Positions 24,520 to 32,820 of a stretch of 53,386 bases of DNA are shown one piece after another (the stretch's first letter is position 1; every line of letters begins with the position of its first letter). The DNA comes from Piscibacillus sp052246295. GTDB lineage: Bacteria > Bacillota > Bacilli > Bacillales > Alkalibacillaceae. Under the pieces are notes generated by a model that searched no databases, was not told where the DNA came from, and worked only from the letters and a program-made list of their open reading frames with translations. The stretch is taken from NCBI GenBank assembly GCA_052246295.1, contig JBQQCO010000022.1; one strand, given 5' to 3'. A program made the translations under genes and the position numbers.

Positions 24520-25542
24520 GTGGGATTACAATTAGTGGAAGTATATGTGCCTAAGAGTAACTATCACTTTGTCGTTGAAAGACTTCGAAGTTATTCAAGA
24601 GAAGGTACGTGGAAAGAAGAAGAAACTCATAATGAACGAATATTAATTAGAATGATTGTATCTAGCGATTATGTGGAAGAGGTTTTAAACTATTTAGAAA
24701 CCGTGTCCAGGTCATCAAAAGGGTTTGAAACCATTTTATTTCCCGTTCATACGTATTTCTCACATGAAACAATTCAAGAAGAGGATCAGAATGTAGAAGA
24801 AGAACCTGATGAAGAAGACAGTGAACAGGAGAAAAGACGTTTTCTAAGAGCTAGCCGACAAGAATTAATGCATACAATTGAAGACAAGAGCTCACTCACT
24901 CTGAATTATTCATTGTTAGTCGTGTTTTCGGCAATTGTTGCGACAGCGGGTTTCATGAAAGATGATACCGCTGTTGTCATAGGGGCAATGGCTATTGCAC
25001 CATTAATTGGCCCAGCAATTTCTATGGGGTTTGCGACAGTATTAGGTGATGTACCACATTTGGGTAAGGCCGCTCTAACCTTATTTGCGGGTATTTTTGC
25101 AATTGTAGCAATCTCAGCCTTATTTGGTTATTTTTTTATAGAAGGGACATCCTCATCTCAGTACACAAATCGTACATCCGTTACGCTTGCAGATTTTTTC
25201 TTAGCATTGGCTGCAGGTGCTGCAGGTGCTATGTCTATTTTGAACCGATTATCTAGCAACTTGGTCGGTGTTATGGTGGCTGTCGCCTTACTCCCTCCAG
25301 TAATCACATTCGGTATGTCAATTGGGCAAGCATTATGGGATGATACTTACGGTTCATTTTTATTAATTATGACAAATATTACATGCATAGTTTTGAGTGC
25401 AGTGATCATATTCTTTTTAAGTGGGGTTAGACCAGTTAGGTGGAAAGATGAATCGATGATTAGTGTGTCACGTTTAGTATCAATATTTTTTATTTCAATC
25501 ATTGCAGCAATTATTTTAGTTATTATTTTAATAGGCTTTTGA
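24520..25542 (+). CDS. TIGR00341/DUF389 family membrane protein
   Basis: A 340-residue protein with a soluble N-terminal region (about 1-115, ending in an acidic stretch EEDQNVEEEPDEEDSEQE), followed by a DUF389 membrane domain of about six helices. Signature segments are DDTAVVIGAMAIAPLIGPAI and GAAGAMSILNRLSSNLVGVMVAVALLPP. The family's function is unknown. The start is GTG behind GTAGGTGAG. It is divergent from the ger operon. An AT-rich hairpin just past the stop may be a weak terminator. Confidence 0.88.
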   Translation: MGLQLVEVYVPKSNYHFVVERLRSYSREGTWKEEETHNERILIRMIVSSDYVEEVLNYLETVSRSSKGFETILFPVHTYFSHETIQEEDQNVEEEPDEEDSEQEKRRFLRASRQELMHTIEDKSSLTLNYSLLVVFSAIVATAGFMKDDTAVVIGAMAIAPLIGPAISMGFATVLGDVPHLGKAALTLFAGIFAIVAISALFGYFFIEGTSSSQYTNRTSVTLADFFLALAAGAAGAMSILNRLSSNLVGVMVAVALLPPVITFGMSIGQALWDDTYGSFLLIMTNITCIVLSAVIIFFLSGVRPVRWKDESMISVSRLVSIFFISIIAAIILVIILIGF

Positions 25543-25571
25543 TACTATTTTGAATATTTTTTAAAATAGTG

Positions 25572-25600
25572 TTGCTTTTTTGAAATGTAGCGTATATAAT
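25572..25600 (+). promoter_or_regulatory. Sigma-A promoter of the bmr leader
   Basis: The -35 is TTGCTT (25572-25577), the spacer is 17 bp and the -10 is a perfect TATAAT (25595-25600). The predicted start site near 25607 gives a roughly 445-base leader before bmrC. Confidence 0.75.
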
Positions 25601-25642
25601 CTAAAAAGTAATTAGAAAAATCAGGTAAAGGAGGTCACGAAG

Positions 25643-25744
25643 ATGATTAAAGTTCATATCAACGTTCAACCAGTAGGTGTATTAACAGTTCAATATTCGA
25701 AAATCGTGACCAAACCTATAGATACCTGTAGTAGCTCTATATAG
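25643..25744 (+). CDS. BmrB-like leader peptide (33 aa)
   Basis: A 33-codon frame (MIKVHINVQPVGVLTVQYSK, ending in TCSSSI) with AAAGGAGG 8 bases upstream of ATG. It overlaps segments 1 and 2 of the attenuator. In B. subtilis the BmrCD exporter operon is controlled by the leader gene bmrB (yheJ), through ribosome stalling by translation inhibitors. Position and logic match here; sequence similarity to BmrB was not tested. Confidence 0.7.
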   Translation: MIKVHINVQPVGVLTVQYSKIVTKPIDTCSSSI

Positions 25745-25791
25745 GCATATATCGTTGTCTTTAATTTTATTGTTAACAAAACAGGTATGGT

Positions 25792-25846
25792 AGCGTCGCG
25801 ATTGATCTATTTTAGATTTAAGATCGCGGCGCTTTTTGTTGTTTTT
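25792..25846 (+). terminator. Attenuator terminator 1 of the bmr leader
   Basis: An 11-bp stem, AGCGTCGCGAT (25792-25802) with ATCGCGGCGCT (25823-25833), carrying one G-U pair. An inner ATCTA/TAGAT hairpin sits in the loop. It is followed by TTTTT-G-TTGTTTTT. It lies inside the transcript between promoter and structural genes, so it is regulatory rather than terminal. Confidence 0.88.
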
Positions 25847-25882
25847 AAAGCACATTTGGCCACGGTCAGGTGTGCTTTATTT
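25847..25882 (+). terminator. Second hairpin of the bmr leader (possible terminator 2)
   Basis: AAAGCACA (25847-25854) pairs with TGTGCTTT (25871-25878) around a GC-rich loop that can itself fold, then ATTTATAT. The tail is weaker than that of terminator 1. It may be a back-up terminator or a processing site. Confidence 0.5.
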
Positions 25883-25914
25883 ATATACCAAAATTTACAA
25901 GGGAGTTGAAAAAC

Positions 25915-26016
25915 ATGTTTAAGATTTCATTTGAATTTCATCGCAATGGAACTCGTAAACGAATCAACATCGAATTTCATTTATTCAGTAAAATGCATAG
26001 GCTAGACGACGGTTAG
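25915..26016 (+). CDS. Second small leader ORF before bmrC (33 aa)
   Basis: A 33-residue frame (MFKISFEFHRNGTRKR...) rich in His, Arg and Phe. It has AAGGGAG 9 bases before the ATG and ends 35 bp before bmrC. It lies after both leader hairpins, so it would be made only when transcription reads through. It could be a second regulatory peptide or a small partner protein. I do not recognise it. Confidence 0.55.
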   Translation: MFKISFEFHRNGTRKRINIEFHLFSKMHRLDDG

Positions 26017-26051
26017 CCAAACACAACTAATAGAGATAAGGGGGAATAGAA

Positions 26052-27794
26052 ATGATTAGTGTGTTTAGAAAATTATCTTGGTATTTTAAAGAACAATGGA
26101 TTAGATATACGTTGGCCATTTCAGCTTTAATTATTGTTAACGTATTAGTGGTCATCCCACCAACTATTCTAGGGGAAATAATTGACTCTATACAGAGAAA
26201 CCAATTAACAACAGAACGCTTCACACAACTTGTGACATTGTTTGTTGCTCTAATTGTAATTGGGTATTTAATTTCCTTCTTTTGGGATTATACACTATTT
26301 GGAAGAGCAATTCTGTTAGAGAAAAAGATGCGCTCAATTTTAATGGGGCATTTCATGAAAATGTCACCATCGTTTTTCGGTAAATATCGTACGGGTGATT
26401 TGATGGCCCGTGCTACAAATGACTTAAAAGCCATTATGATGACGGCAGGCTTCGGTATATTGACATTAGTCGATTCAACTGTATTTATGGCGTTTATTAT
26501 CGCGATTATGCTGTTTACGATTGATGTTAAATTAACGTTAGCTGCGTTAATCCCATTACCAATTATGGCATTCGTCATGCAGAAATATGGAAAAGCGATT
26601 CATGAACGCTTTATGAAAGCACAAGCATCATTTAGTGAGTTAAACAATGACACTCTTGAATCGATACAAGGTGTTCGAGTGATTCGAGCATTTGTTCAGG
26701 AGAAGCAAGATGAAAAACGCTTTAATAATAAAACTGAAGAAGTTTTTCAAAAGAATATTGCTGTTGCTAAACTAGATGCTTTATTCGAACCGACGATTAA
26801 AGTGTTAGTAGGCTTGGCATATACGATTGGGTTAGGGTATGGTTCTTATTTAGTCATCACTGGAGACATCACCATTGGTAAACTCGTTACATTTAATGTT
26901 TACTTAGGGATGCTTATTTGGCCGATGTTTGCAGTTGGTGAATTGATCAATGTCATGCAACGTGGTAATGCATCACTTGACCGTATTGATCAGATTCTAT
27001 CTCATCGACCTGATGTATCGGACCCGGAGAACCCTAAGTCCATTTCTCGTCCTGAGACGATAACGTTTAATCAATTATCGTTTAAATATCCTGACGTTGA
27101 TCGTTTTGACTTAAAAGACATTAACTTAGAAGTGACTCGTGGCGAAACCATTGGAATTGTTGGAATGACTGGTTCTGGGAAAACAACATTATTTAGACAG
27201 CTGCTTAGAGAATATCCACCTGCAGAGGTTGGTGAACTATTAATTAACGATACAAAAATTCAAGATTTAACTTTAGACCAAACACGTGATTGGGTCGGTC
27301 ATGTGCCGCAAGATCATATTTTATTTTCAAAAACAGTAAGAGACAATATCTTATTTGGCAACGTAGAAGCATCAGATGAATTAGTATATGAAATTCTTGA
27401 AACGGCATCACTACGTGAAGACATAGACAATTTACCAGAAGGGCTTGATACGTTAGTCGGTGAAAGTGGTGTCACGTTATCAGGAGGTCAAAAGCAACGT
27501 GTCTCACTAGCTAGAGCGCTCATTAAAGACCCAGAAATTTTAATCTTAGATGATTCATTATCAGCCGTAGATGGTAAGACAGAATCTAAAATTATTGAAC
27601 ACCTGAAAAAAGTACGTTCAAATAAAACAACATTTATTGCGGCACACAGATTATCAGCTGTTCAACATGCTGATCAAATTATTGTGCTAGAAGATGGTGA
27701 AATGGTTGAACACGGAACACATAATGAACTAATGAAGCGACAAGGTTGGTATTACAATCAATTTGTCATTCAACAAATGGAAGGGGGGAACTAA
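26052..27794 (+). CDS. bmrC: Heterodimeric multidrug ABC exporter subunit BmrC (YheI)
   Basis: A 580-residue half-transporter with six N-terminal membrane helices (about 15-300) and a C-terminal nucleotide-binding domain. Walker A is VGMTGSGKTT, the signature LSGGQKQR, and the H-loop AAHRLSAV. The Walker B end is ILILDDSLSAVD: the usual catalytic Glu is Asp, marking the degenerate site known for BmrC-type subunits. It pairs with BmrD, whose gene starts directly after. Length and order match B. subtilis yheI-yheH. The complex exports drugs in response to ribosome-targeting antibiotics in B. subtilis, which is consistent with the attenuator here. The ATG follows AAGGGGGA. Confidence 0.93.
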   Translation: MISVFRKLSWYFKEQWIRYTLAISALIIVNVLVVIPPTILGEIIDSIQRNQLTTERFTQLVTLFVALIVIGYLISFFWDYTLFGRAILLEKKMRSILMGHFMKMSPSFFGKYRTGDLMARATNDLKAIMMTAGFGILTLVDSTVFMAFIIAIMLFTIDVKLTLAALIPLPIMAFVMQKYGKAIHERFMKAQASFSELNNDTLESIQGVRVIRAFVQEKQDEKRFNNKTEEVFQKNIAVAKLDALFEPTIKVLVGLAYTIGLGYGSYLVITGDITIGKLVTFNVYLGMLIWPMFAVGELINVMQRGNASLDRIDQILSHRPDVSDPENPKSISRPETITFNQLSFKYPDVDRFDLKDINLEVTRGETIGIVGMTGSGKTTLFRQLLREYPPAEVGELLINDTKIQDLTLDQTRDWVGHVPQDHILFSKTVRDNILFGNVEASDELVYEILETASLREDIDNLPEGLDTLVGESGVTLSGGQKQRVSLARALIKDPEILILDDSLSAVDGKTESKIIEHLKKVRSNKTTFIAAHRLSAVQHADQIIVLEDGEMVEHGTHNELMKRQGWYYNQFVIQQMEGGN

Positions 27795-27795
27795 T

Positions 27796-29817
27796 ATGAA
27801 TCAACCCACAACTGAAAAGCGATTATTCCAATATGCTTGGTTTTTTAAGAAAAGCATTTTGATCGGCCTGATTTGTTTAATCATTTCAGTAGCGCTAGAA
27901 TTATCTGGGCCATTTATCGCCAAACATCTTATTGACCAACACATTGTCGGAGTTGCTAATCACTATGTCATTAGTGAAAATGGTGATGGAGTAGAATTTG
28001 AAGGTATGGTTTACAAACGCATTGACCGTACAGAAAATGTATCCGGAGAACAGGTTACGTTATTTCAAGATGGATTGAACTTTTACCTATTTGATGAAAA
28101 AGTCCCCCTAAATAGCGCGCTTGAAGAAACTGGCGCTGAGGGGTTCACATTATCTTACCAGGGTGAAACGATTCAAACGAGTGGACGTGAATTATCAACT
28201 TCTGAAATTTATGCTTTCTTTAAAGGTGAAATTAGTTCAATTATGTGGTTATTAGCGTTATATATTGGATTAATTTTAGTTGCGTCCTACTTTTTATATT
28301 ACAAAACTTATTTGCTTCAGTTTGCATCGAATCGAATTATCCAAAAAATGCGTCGCGATGTTTTTGAACACATTCAAAGACTTCCAATTAAATATTTTGT
28401 CGATCAACCAGCTGGTAAAATTGTTGCAAGAGTCACAAATGATACGGAAGCCATTCGAGAATTATATGTTAAAGTGCTTGAAGTATTTGCTTCAGGGATC
28501 ATATACATTATTGGTATTTTCATTGCATTGTTTATTTTGGATGCAAGATTAGCAACGATTTGTTTAGTTCTAGTTCCAATTATGTTCATCTGGATGAAAG
28601 CATATAAAGCAATTGGTGGTCGTTACAATAAAATTATCCGCGAAACAAATAGTCAAATTAATGCCAACATTAATGAATCTATTCAAGGAATGTCAATCAT
28701 ACAAGCGTACAAACAAACAGACCGAATGGCAGATGAATTTGAAGAACTCAATGAAAAGCATAGAGTCTTTCAAACTAAAATGAACACCTTCACAGCATGG
28801 ACGTCATTTAATCTAGTTGATGTTTTACGTAATGTTGCATTTGTCGTTTTTATCTTATATTTTGGTGGTGCAGCATTAAATGGAACAACACTAGCATCAG
28901 CGGGATTGTTATATGCTTTAGTTGATCTATTAACAAGACTATTTGAGCCTGTGAACCAGATTGTTAGCCAGTTAGCGCAATTAGAACAGGCCCGTGTATC
29001 AGGTAGTCGAGTGTTTGAATTAATGGATGAAACAGGGGAAGAGGTAAATCATAGCCCAATAAAACGCTACGAGGGTCTAGTGGCATTTGACAAAGTGTCA
29101 TTTGCGTATGAGAAAGATGACTATGTTTTAAAAGATATTAATTTTGAAATTAAACCTGGTGAGACAGCGGCATTTGTTGGGCATACAGGGTCTGGTAAAA
29201 GTACGATTATGAATCTTTTATTCAGATTTTACGACCCATCTCACGGGAAAATTCTGATTGATGGTCAAGATACATCTGAGTTATCCAAACAACAAGTCAG
29301 AAGTCATATCGGAATCGTTTTACAAGATCCATTTATTTTCACAGGAACCATTATTTCGAATATCACAATGAATGACCCAGCAATTTCTAAAGACCAAGCC
29401 ATTGCTGCATTAAAGGCTGTTGGAGCTGACAAGTTTATTGAACAGCTACCAAATCAATACGATGAACCCGTAAAAGAAAAAGGAAATGAATTCTCTACGG
29501 GGCAAAGGCAATTACTATCTTTTGCGCGTGCTCTTGCGTTTAATCCAGCCATTTTAATATTGGATGAAGCTACTGCCAATATTGATACAGAAACTGAAGG
29601 ATTGATTCAAGAAGCATTACAAGTACTCAAAGAAGGTAGAACGACATTAGTAATCGCTCACCGATTATCTACTATTCAACAAGCAGATCAAATTTTCGTC
29701 TTAAAACATGGTAAAATGATTGAAAGAGGAACCCACGAAAGCCTCTTGAAAGAACACGGAGAATATTTTAATATGTATGAAATGCAACTAGGACGAAAAC
29801 GAGTGAATGTCTCTTAA
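27796..29817 (+). CDS. bmrD: Heterodimeric multidrug ABC exporter subunit BmrD (YheH)
   Basis: A 673-residue partner of BmrC. After the first membrane helix (about 18-38) there is an extra domain of about 100 residues (SENGDGVEFEGMVYKRID onward) before helix 2, as in B. subtilis BmrD. The NBD has Walker A VGHTGSGKST, signature FSTGQRQLLSFARA (SGGQ changed to STGQ), canonical Walker B with catalytic Glu in ILILDEATANID, and H-loop IAHRLSTI. The BmrC Asp and the BmrD altered signature together form one degenerate ATP site, leaving one competent site. The start is the ATG at 27796 behind GAAGGGGGG, one base after the bmrC stop, so the two are translationally coupled. Confidence 0.93.
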   Translation: MNQPTTEKRLFQYAWFFKKSILIGLICLIISVALELSGPFIAKHLIDQHIVGVANHYVISENGDGVEFEGMVYKRIDRTENVSGEQVTLFQDGLNFYLFDEKVPLNSALEETGAEGFTLSYQGETIQTSGRELSTSEIYAFFKGEISSIMWLLALYIGLILVASYFLYYKTYLLQFASNRIIQKMRRDVFEHIQRLPIKYFVDQPAGKIVARVTNDTEAIRELYVKVLEVFASGIIYIIGIFIALFILDARLATICLVLVPIMFIWMKAYKAIGGRYNKIIRETNSQINANINESIQGMSIIQAYKQTDRMADEFEELNEKHRVFQTKMNTFTAWTSFNLVDVLRNVAFVVFILYFGGAALNGTTLASAGLLYALVDLLTRLFEPVNQIVSQLAQLEQARVSGSRVFELMDETGEEVNHSPIKRYEGLVAFDKVSFAYEKDDYVLKDINFEIKPGETAAFVGHTGSGKSTIMNLLFRFYDPSHGKILIDGQDTSELSKQQVRSHIGIVLQDPFIFTGTIISNITMNDPAISKDQAIAALKAVGADKFIEQLPNQYDEPVKEKGNEFSTGQRQLLSFARALAFNPAILILDEATANIDTETEGLIQEALQVLKEGRTTLVIAHRLSTIQQADQIFVLKHGKMIERGTHESLLKEHGEYFNMYEMQLGRKRVNVS

Positions 29818-29830
29818 GTAGGTGATCTAG

Positions 29831-30634
29831 GTGACGGATGATAAGCATCGTGACATAATAGACGAGGATCTTTACGAAGATATAGATGAAGAAGAAATGT
29901 ATGAAATTCTTCAAGAGAAGAAAAGAGAATTACGTGAACGTCAAAATTATGAAGAGCAAAAGCCAAAACGCCCATTTCCTAAATGGGTATTTTGGCTTAT
30001 TGCTATTTTTATGGTTATCAATATTAGCGCCGCAATTCCTAACTTCTTTTCATTGGCAGCCATTGATTTTCTAAAAACTTCAGCTCAATTATTAGTCAAT
30101 GATGATGTACAAGAATATCGTGAATCGATTGCCTTGATTGATAATGGTGATAGCAAAGGAACAGGATTTACTTACACAGCTGATGGATACATATTAACAA
30201 ATTATCATGTCATTGATCGACCAGGTCAAATTATTGTCTATCTTCCTGATGATGGACCTTATTCGGCAACCATCGAAAAAACATTTCCCGATATAGACTT
30301 AGCGATTTTAAAAATTGACGGCAATAATTTACCACATTTAAAACTAGCCAATGAAGCTGTTTTTGAAAGAGGCGAACATTTTTACTTTATTGGAAACCCA
30401 TTAAGTTTTAGCGGTATTGCGAATGAAGGAGAAATTATTGGGTGGTCTGACGCTTCATTGGATACTGAAGTCATGATGTTACAAGCACCAGTATATCGTG
30501 GGAATAGCGGTAGCCCTGTCATTAATCATTCAGGTGAAGTGATTGGAGTCATTTACGCCACAAGACAAAGTGATGAGCATGGTAAGATTGGTTTAGCTAT
30601 ACCGATTGAAGCCTTTCATCAGTTAAATAAATAA
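29831..30634 (+). CDS. Membrane-anchored trypsin-like serine protease (HtrA-like, no PDZ)
   Basis: A 267-residue protein. It has a cytoplasmic acidic and charged N-terminus (residues 1-50, DEDLYEDIDEEEMYEIL), one membrane helix (about 51-77) and an external S1C protease domain. The catalytic triad is readable: His126 in TNYHVID, Asp156 in DIDLAILKI and Ser227 in GNSGSPVI. HtrA/DegP proteins usually carry a C-terminal PDZ domain; this one ends right after the protease domain. The start is GTG, 13 bp after bmrD, so it may be co-expressed with the exporter. That makes a link to envelope or drug stress plausible but unproven. Confidence 0.87.
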   Translation: MTDDKHRDIIDEDLYEDIDEEEMYEILQEKKRELRERQNYEEQKPKRPFPKWVFWLIAIFMVINISAAIPNFFSLAAIDFLKTSAQLLVNDDVQEYRESIALIDNGDSKGTGFTYTADGYILTNYHVIDRPGQIIVYLPDDGPYSATIEKTFPDIDLAILKIDGNNLPHLKLANEAVFERGEHFYFIGNPLSFSGIANEGEIIGWSDASLDTEVMMLQAPVYRGNSGSPVINHSGEVIGVIYATRQSDEHGKIGLAIPIEAFHQLNK

Positions 30635-30640
30635 CGAAGG

Positions 30641-30669
30641 ACACCCATAAATGAGGCGTCTAAATCGAA
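30641..30669 (+). promoter_or_regulatory. Possible sigma-I autoregulatory promoter of sigI
   Basis: ACACCC followed by ATAAA (30641-30651) and CGAA (30666-30669), with 19 bases between the elements. Sigma-I promoters have a C-rich -35 followed by an A-tract and a CGAA/CGTA -10. The -35 here has one departure from ACCCCC. sigI operons are typically autoregulated. A very similar arrangement precedes the DUF5667 gene at 50.8 kb. Confidence 0.4.
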
Positions 30670-30697
30670 TCTTATATAACGTTGGGGGTGATGAGGG

Positions 30698-31429
30698 GTG
30701 TTGAAACGTCAAGAAAAAGAGGACGTATCCCTCGAGGAGCACGTTTTGGCCGTACAGTTAGGGGATGAGCAAGCCCGTCATCATCTATTAACTGATTATA
30801 AACCTTTCATTGCGAAATGTGTGTCAAAGGTTTGTAAAAGGTATATAGATCCTGAAAAAGATGATGAGTTTAGCATTGGTTTGATGGCTTTCAATGAAGC
30901 AATTGATGCATATTCACAAGAGAAGGGAAGCTCTTTTTTGTCCTTTGCGAACCTTGTGATTACGAGAAAGGTCATTGATTACATACGTTCAGAGAAACAT
31001 GATTGGTTAACCATTTCGTTGGACCAAGAGCATGAGGAAGAAGATGGCCATTCTAAAGACCGCCAAATTGCAGTTGCATCAAAAAAAGCGTATCAAGAAG
31101 AAGAGCTAGCCTGGTATCGTCAATTGGAGATTGCTGAATACAATCAAAAGCTAAAGGAATTTAAGCTTTCTTTTTCAGAGTTAGCACAAGTTTCTCCTAA
31201 ACACCAAGATGCTAAAGAAACGTCACAACATATTGCAAGAGTTATTCACGAGGATGAAGAAGTAAGAGATTATATCTTAAAGAAAAAGAGATTACCAATA
31301 AAGAAGATTTTACCAATGGTAGAAGTCAGTAAGAAAACGTTAGAACGAAATCGTAAATATATATTAGCGATTTTTGTATTAATAAATGAAGACTTCACTT
31401 ACTTAAAAGATTATATAAAGGGGGTGTAA
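30698..31429 (+). CDS. sigI: RNA polymerase sigma factor SigI
   Basis: A 243-residue alternative sigma factor of the sigma-I class, associated in Bacillus with heat and cell-wall stress. Region 2 is visible in DEFSIGLMAFNEAIDAYSQEKGSSF and FANLVITRKVIDYIRSEKHD. The C-terminal DNA-binding part carries the sigma-I-specific KKRLPIKKILPMVEVSKKTLERNRKYILAIFVL. It starts at the TTG behind GGGGTGATGAGGGG. Its anti-sigma factor gene follows two bases later, the standard sigI-rsgI operon. Confidence 0.95.
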   Translation: MLKRQEKEDVSLEEHVLAVQLGDEQARHHLLTDYKPFIAKCVSKVCKRYIDPEKDDEFSIGLMAFNEAIDAYSQEKGSSFLSFANLVITRKVIDYIRSEKHDWLTISLDQEHEEEDGHSKDRQIAVASKKAYQEEELAWYRQLEIAEYNQKLKEFKLSFSELAQVSPKHQDAKETSQHIARVIHEDEEVRDYILKKKRLPIKKILPMVEVSKKTLERNRKYILAIFVLINEDFTYLKDYIKGV

Positions 31430-31431
31430 GG

Positions 31432-32664
31432 ATGAAAAAAGGTCTAATCGTAGAACAAAAAAGACGAAGTACTTTATTCATGACGTCTGATGGATCATTT
31501 TATCAATCTAGGAAAATAAGTGGCTCTGTTGGAGAAGAAACGACATTCGAACCGCTTGAAAATACTGGAATTCTTAGTCGGGTTATGCAATGGTTTCAAT
31601 CATTAACCTTTGCGAAACCAGCTTTTGCAGCAATCATAGCATTTTTATTAATTATTCCGTTTTATTCATGGTTAGGTGAAGAAGATGTTCATGCTTATAT
31701 GAACATCGATATAAACCCAAGTGTAGAATTATCGTTGAATGACCATTATGAAGTAATAGATATTATGGGCTTAAATGAAGATGGTGATGTCTTGATTAAT
31801 CAGTTGAATGATTGGAAAGGCGAACCTGTTAATCAAGTGTCATCAAATATAATTGCAGTGAGTGATCAACTTGGTTATTTAGAGGAAGAACATCAAGTAT
31901 TACTCGGGATAAGTTTCGTAAGTGATTATGTAAATAACGATATTTTGCAGGAAGTTACTCATGAAATGGAGGCTTCCTTTCAAACAATTGATGTTGCTTC
32001 ATTTGAAGTGCCAATAGAAACAAGAGAACAGGCTCATAACGCAAAAACATCAATGAATTTAGTCTATGCCTCAAACCTTATGGACTCATATGAAGAAGAG
32101 GAACTAACTGAAACAGCAGGAAATGAAAAAAACAAAAATGAAGATAGCTCTGAGGAATCCTCTCACAATAAAAAGAATATTAAAGTTATTGAAAAATTTG
32201 TAGAAAAATCTAAATCAGATCAAATTCCACCTGGGTTAAAGAAGAAGGTAGAAGATTTACAAAAAAGACAAAGACCTATAGAAAATGCATCTGAGAAGAA
32301 GAGCGAGAATAAAGATAAGAGTAAAGACCCAGCAAGCAATGAAGGAAAAGACCAGCGTAATAATCAAAGTAAAGAAAAGAGTAATGGTAAAGGTAAAGAA
32401 AAAGACTCTAATCATCCTTCACAAAAAGATAATCCTGGAAAAGGGAAACAAGGTAAAAACGAAAATCGAGGTAACTCAAAAAATAAAGATAGTGACTGGA
32501 CTCCTCCTGGTCACGAAAAAAGGGACAAACCTAACAGTGGAAAAAATAAAGATGAAAAGCAGAAAAGTCAATCTAATAAGCCGCCTGGCCTAGATAAGAA
32601 AGATGAAAACCACCCGAGTCAAAACAAGGGTAATGGAGACCGTGGGCAAGGTAAGCCAAATTAA
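31432..32664 (+). CDS. rsgI: Anti-sigma-I factor RsgI
   Basis: A 410-residue single-pass membrane protein. The cytoplasmic RsgI N-terminal domain (1 to about 55, KKGLIVEQKRRSTLFMTSDGSF) binds SigI. One membrane helix is at about 62-80, followed by the conserved external domain beginning AYMNIDINPSVELSLND, within which RsgI-type proteins are known to self-cleave. The last 170 residues are low-complexity and rich in Lys, Asn, Gly, Ser and Pro, with repeated GKGK and PPG(L/H) units. Such tails on RsgI proteins are thought to face the wall, sometimes replaced by carbohydrate-binding modules. A terminator follows the stop. Confidence 0.93.
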   Translation: MKKGLIVEQKRRSTLFMTSDGSFYQSRKISGSVGEETTFEPLENTGILSRVMQWFQSLTFAKPAFAAIIAFLLIIPFYSWLGEEDVHAYMNIDINPSVELSLNDHYEVIDIMGLNEDGDVLINQLNDWKGEPVNQVSSNIIAVSDQLGYLEEEHQVLLGISFVSDYVNNDILQEVTHEMEASFQTIDVASFEVPIETREQAHNAKTSMNLVYASNLMDSYEEEELTETAGNEKNKNEDSSEESSHNKKNIKVIEKFVEKSKSDQIPPGLKKKVEDLQKRQRPIENASEKKSENKDKSKDPASNEGKDQRNNQSKEKSNGKGKEKDSNHPSQKDNPGKGKQGKNENRGNSKNKDSDWTPPGHEKRDKPNSGKNKDEKQKSQSNKPPGLDKKDENHPSQNKGNGDRGQGKPN

Positions 32665-32669
32665 AATCT

Positions 32670-32708
32670 AACTCCCGAATAAGTCGTTGGACTTTTTCGG
32701 GAGTTTTT
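32670..32708 (+). terminator. Rho-independent terminator of sigI-rsgI
   Basis: AACTCCCGAA (32670-32679) pairs with TTCGGGAGTT (32696-32705), then a T run. The loop is 16 bases. Confidence 0.88.
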
Positions 32709-32765
32709 AGTTATGAAAGAGTGCCGTATTATAGTTGAATTTGATTTTTGATATTGGTCTTCTTA

Positions 32766-32793
32766 TTGGACAACCTGTATCATAAGATATAGT
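32766..32793 (+). promoter_or_regulatory. Sigma-A promoter of the 465-aa gene
   Basis: TTGGAC (32766-32771), a 16-bp spacer and TATAGT (32788-32793). It ends 27 bp before the start codon. Confidence 0.6.
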
Positions 32794-32820
32794 AATATTT
32801 TTTATAAAAGAGGTCATAAC

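Larger units (their letters stand above)
25627..25846 (+). promoter_or_regulatory. Ribosome-mediated transcription attenuator upstream of bmrCD
   Basis: Four mutually exclusive segments are visible. Segment 1 is GGTCACGA (25633-25640), overlapping the leader SD. Segment 2 is TCGTGACC (25704-25711) inside the leader ORF and is perfectly complementary to segment 1. Segment 2 (25702-25710) can instead pair with segment 3, GTCGCGATT (25795-25803), over 9 bp with one G-U pair. Segment 3 is also the left arm of the terminator AGCGTCGCGAT (25792-25802), which pairs with ATCGCGGCGCT (25823-25833) and is followed by T5. A further helix, ATACCTGT/ACAGGTAT (25722-25729, 25781-25788), brackets the space between. 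A ribosome held on the start of the leader would block 1:2, permit 2:3 and prevent termination. Confidence 0.8.
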
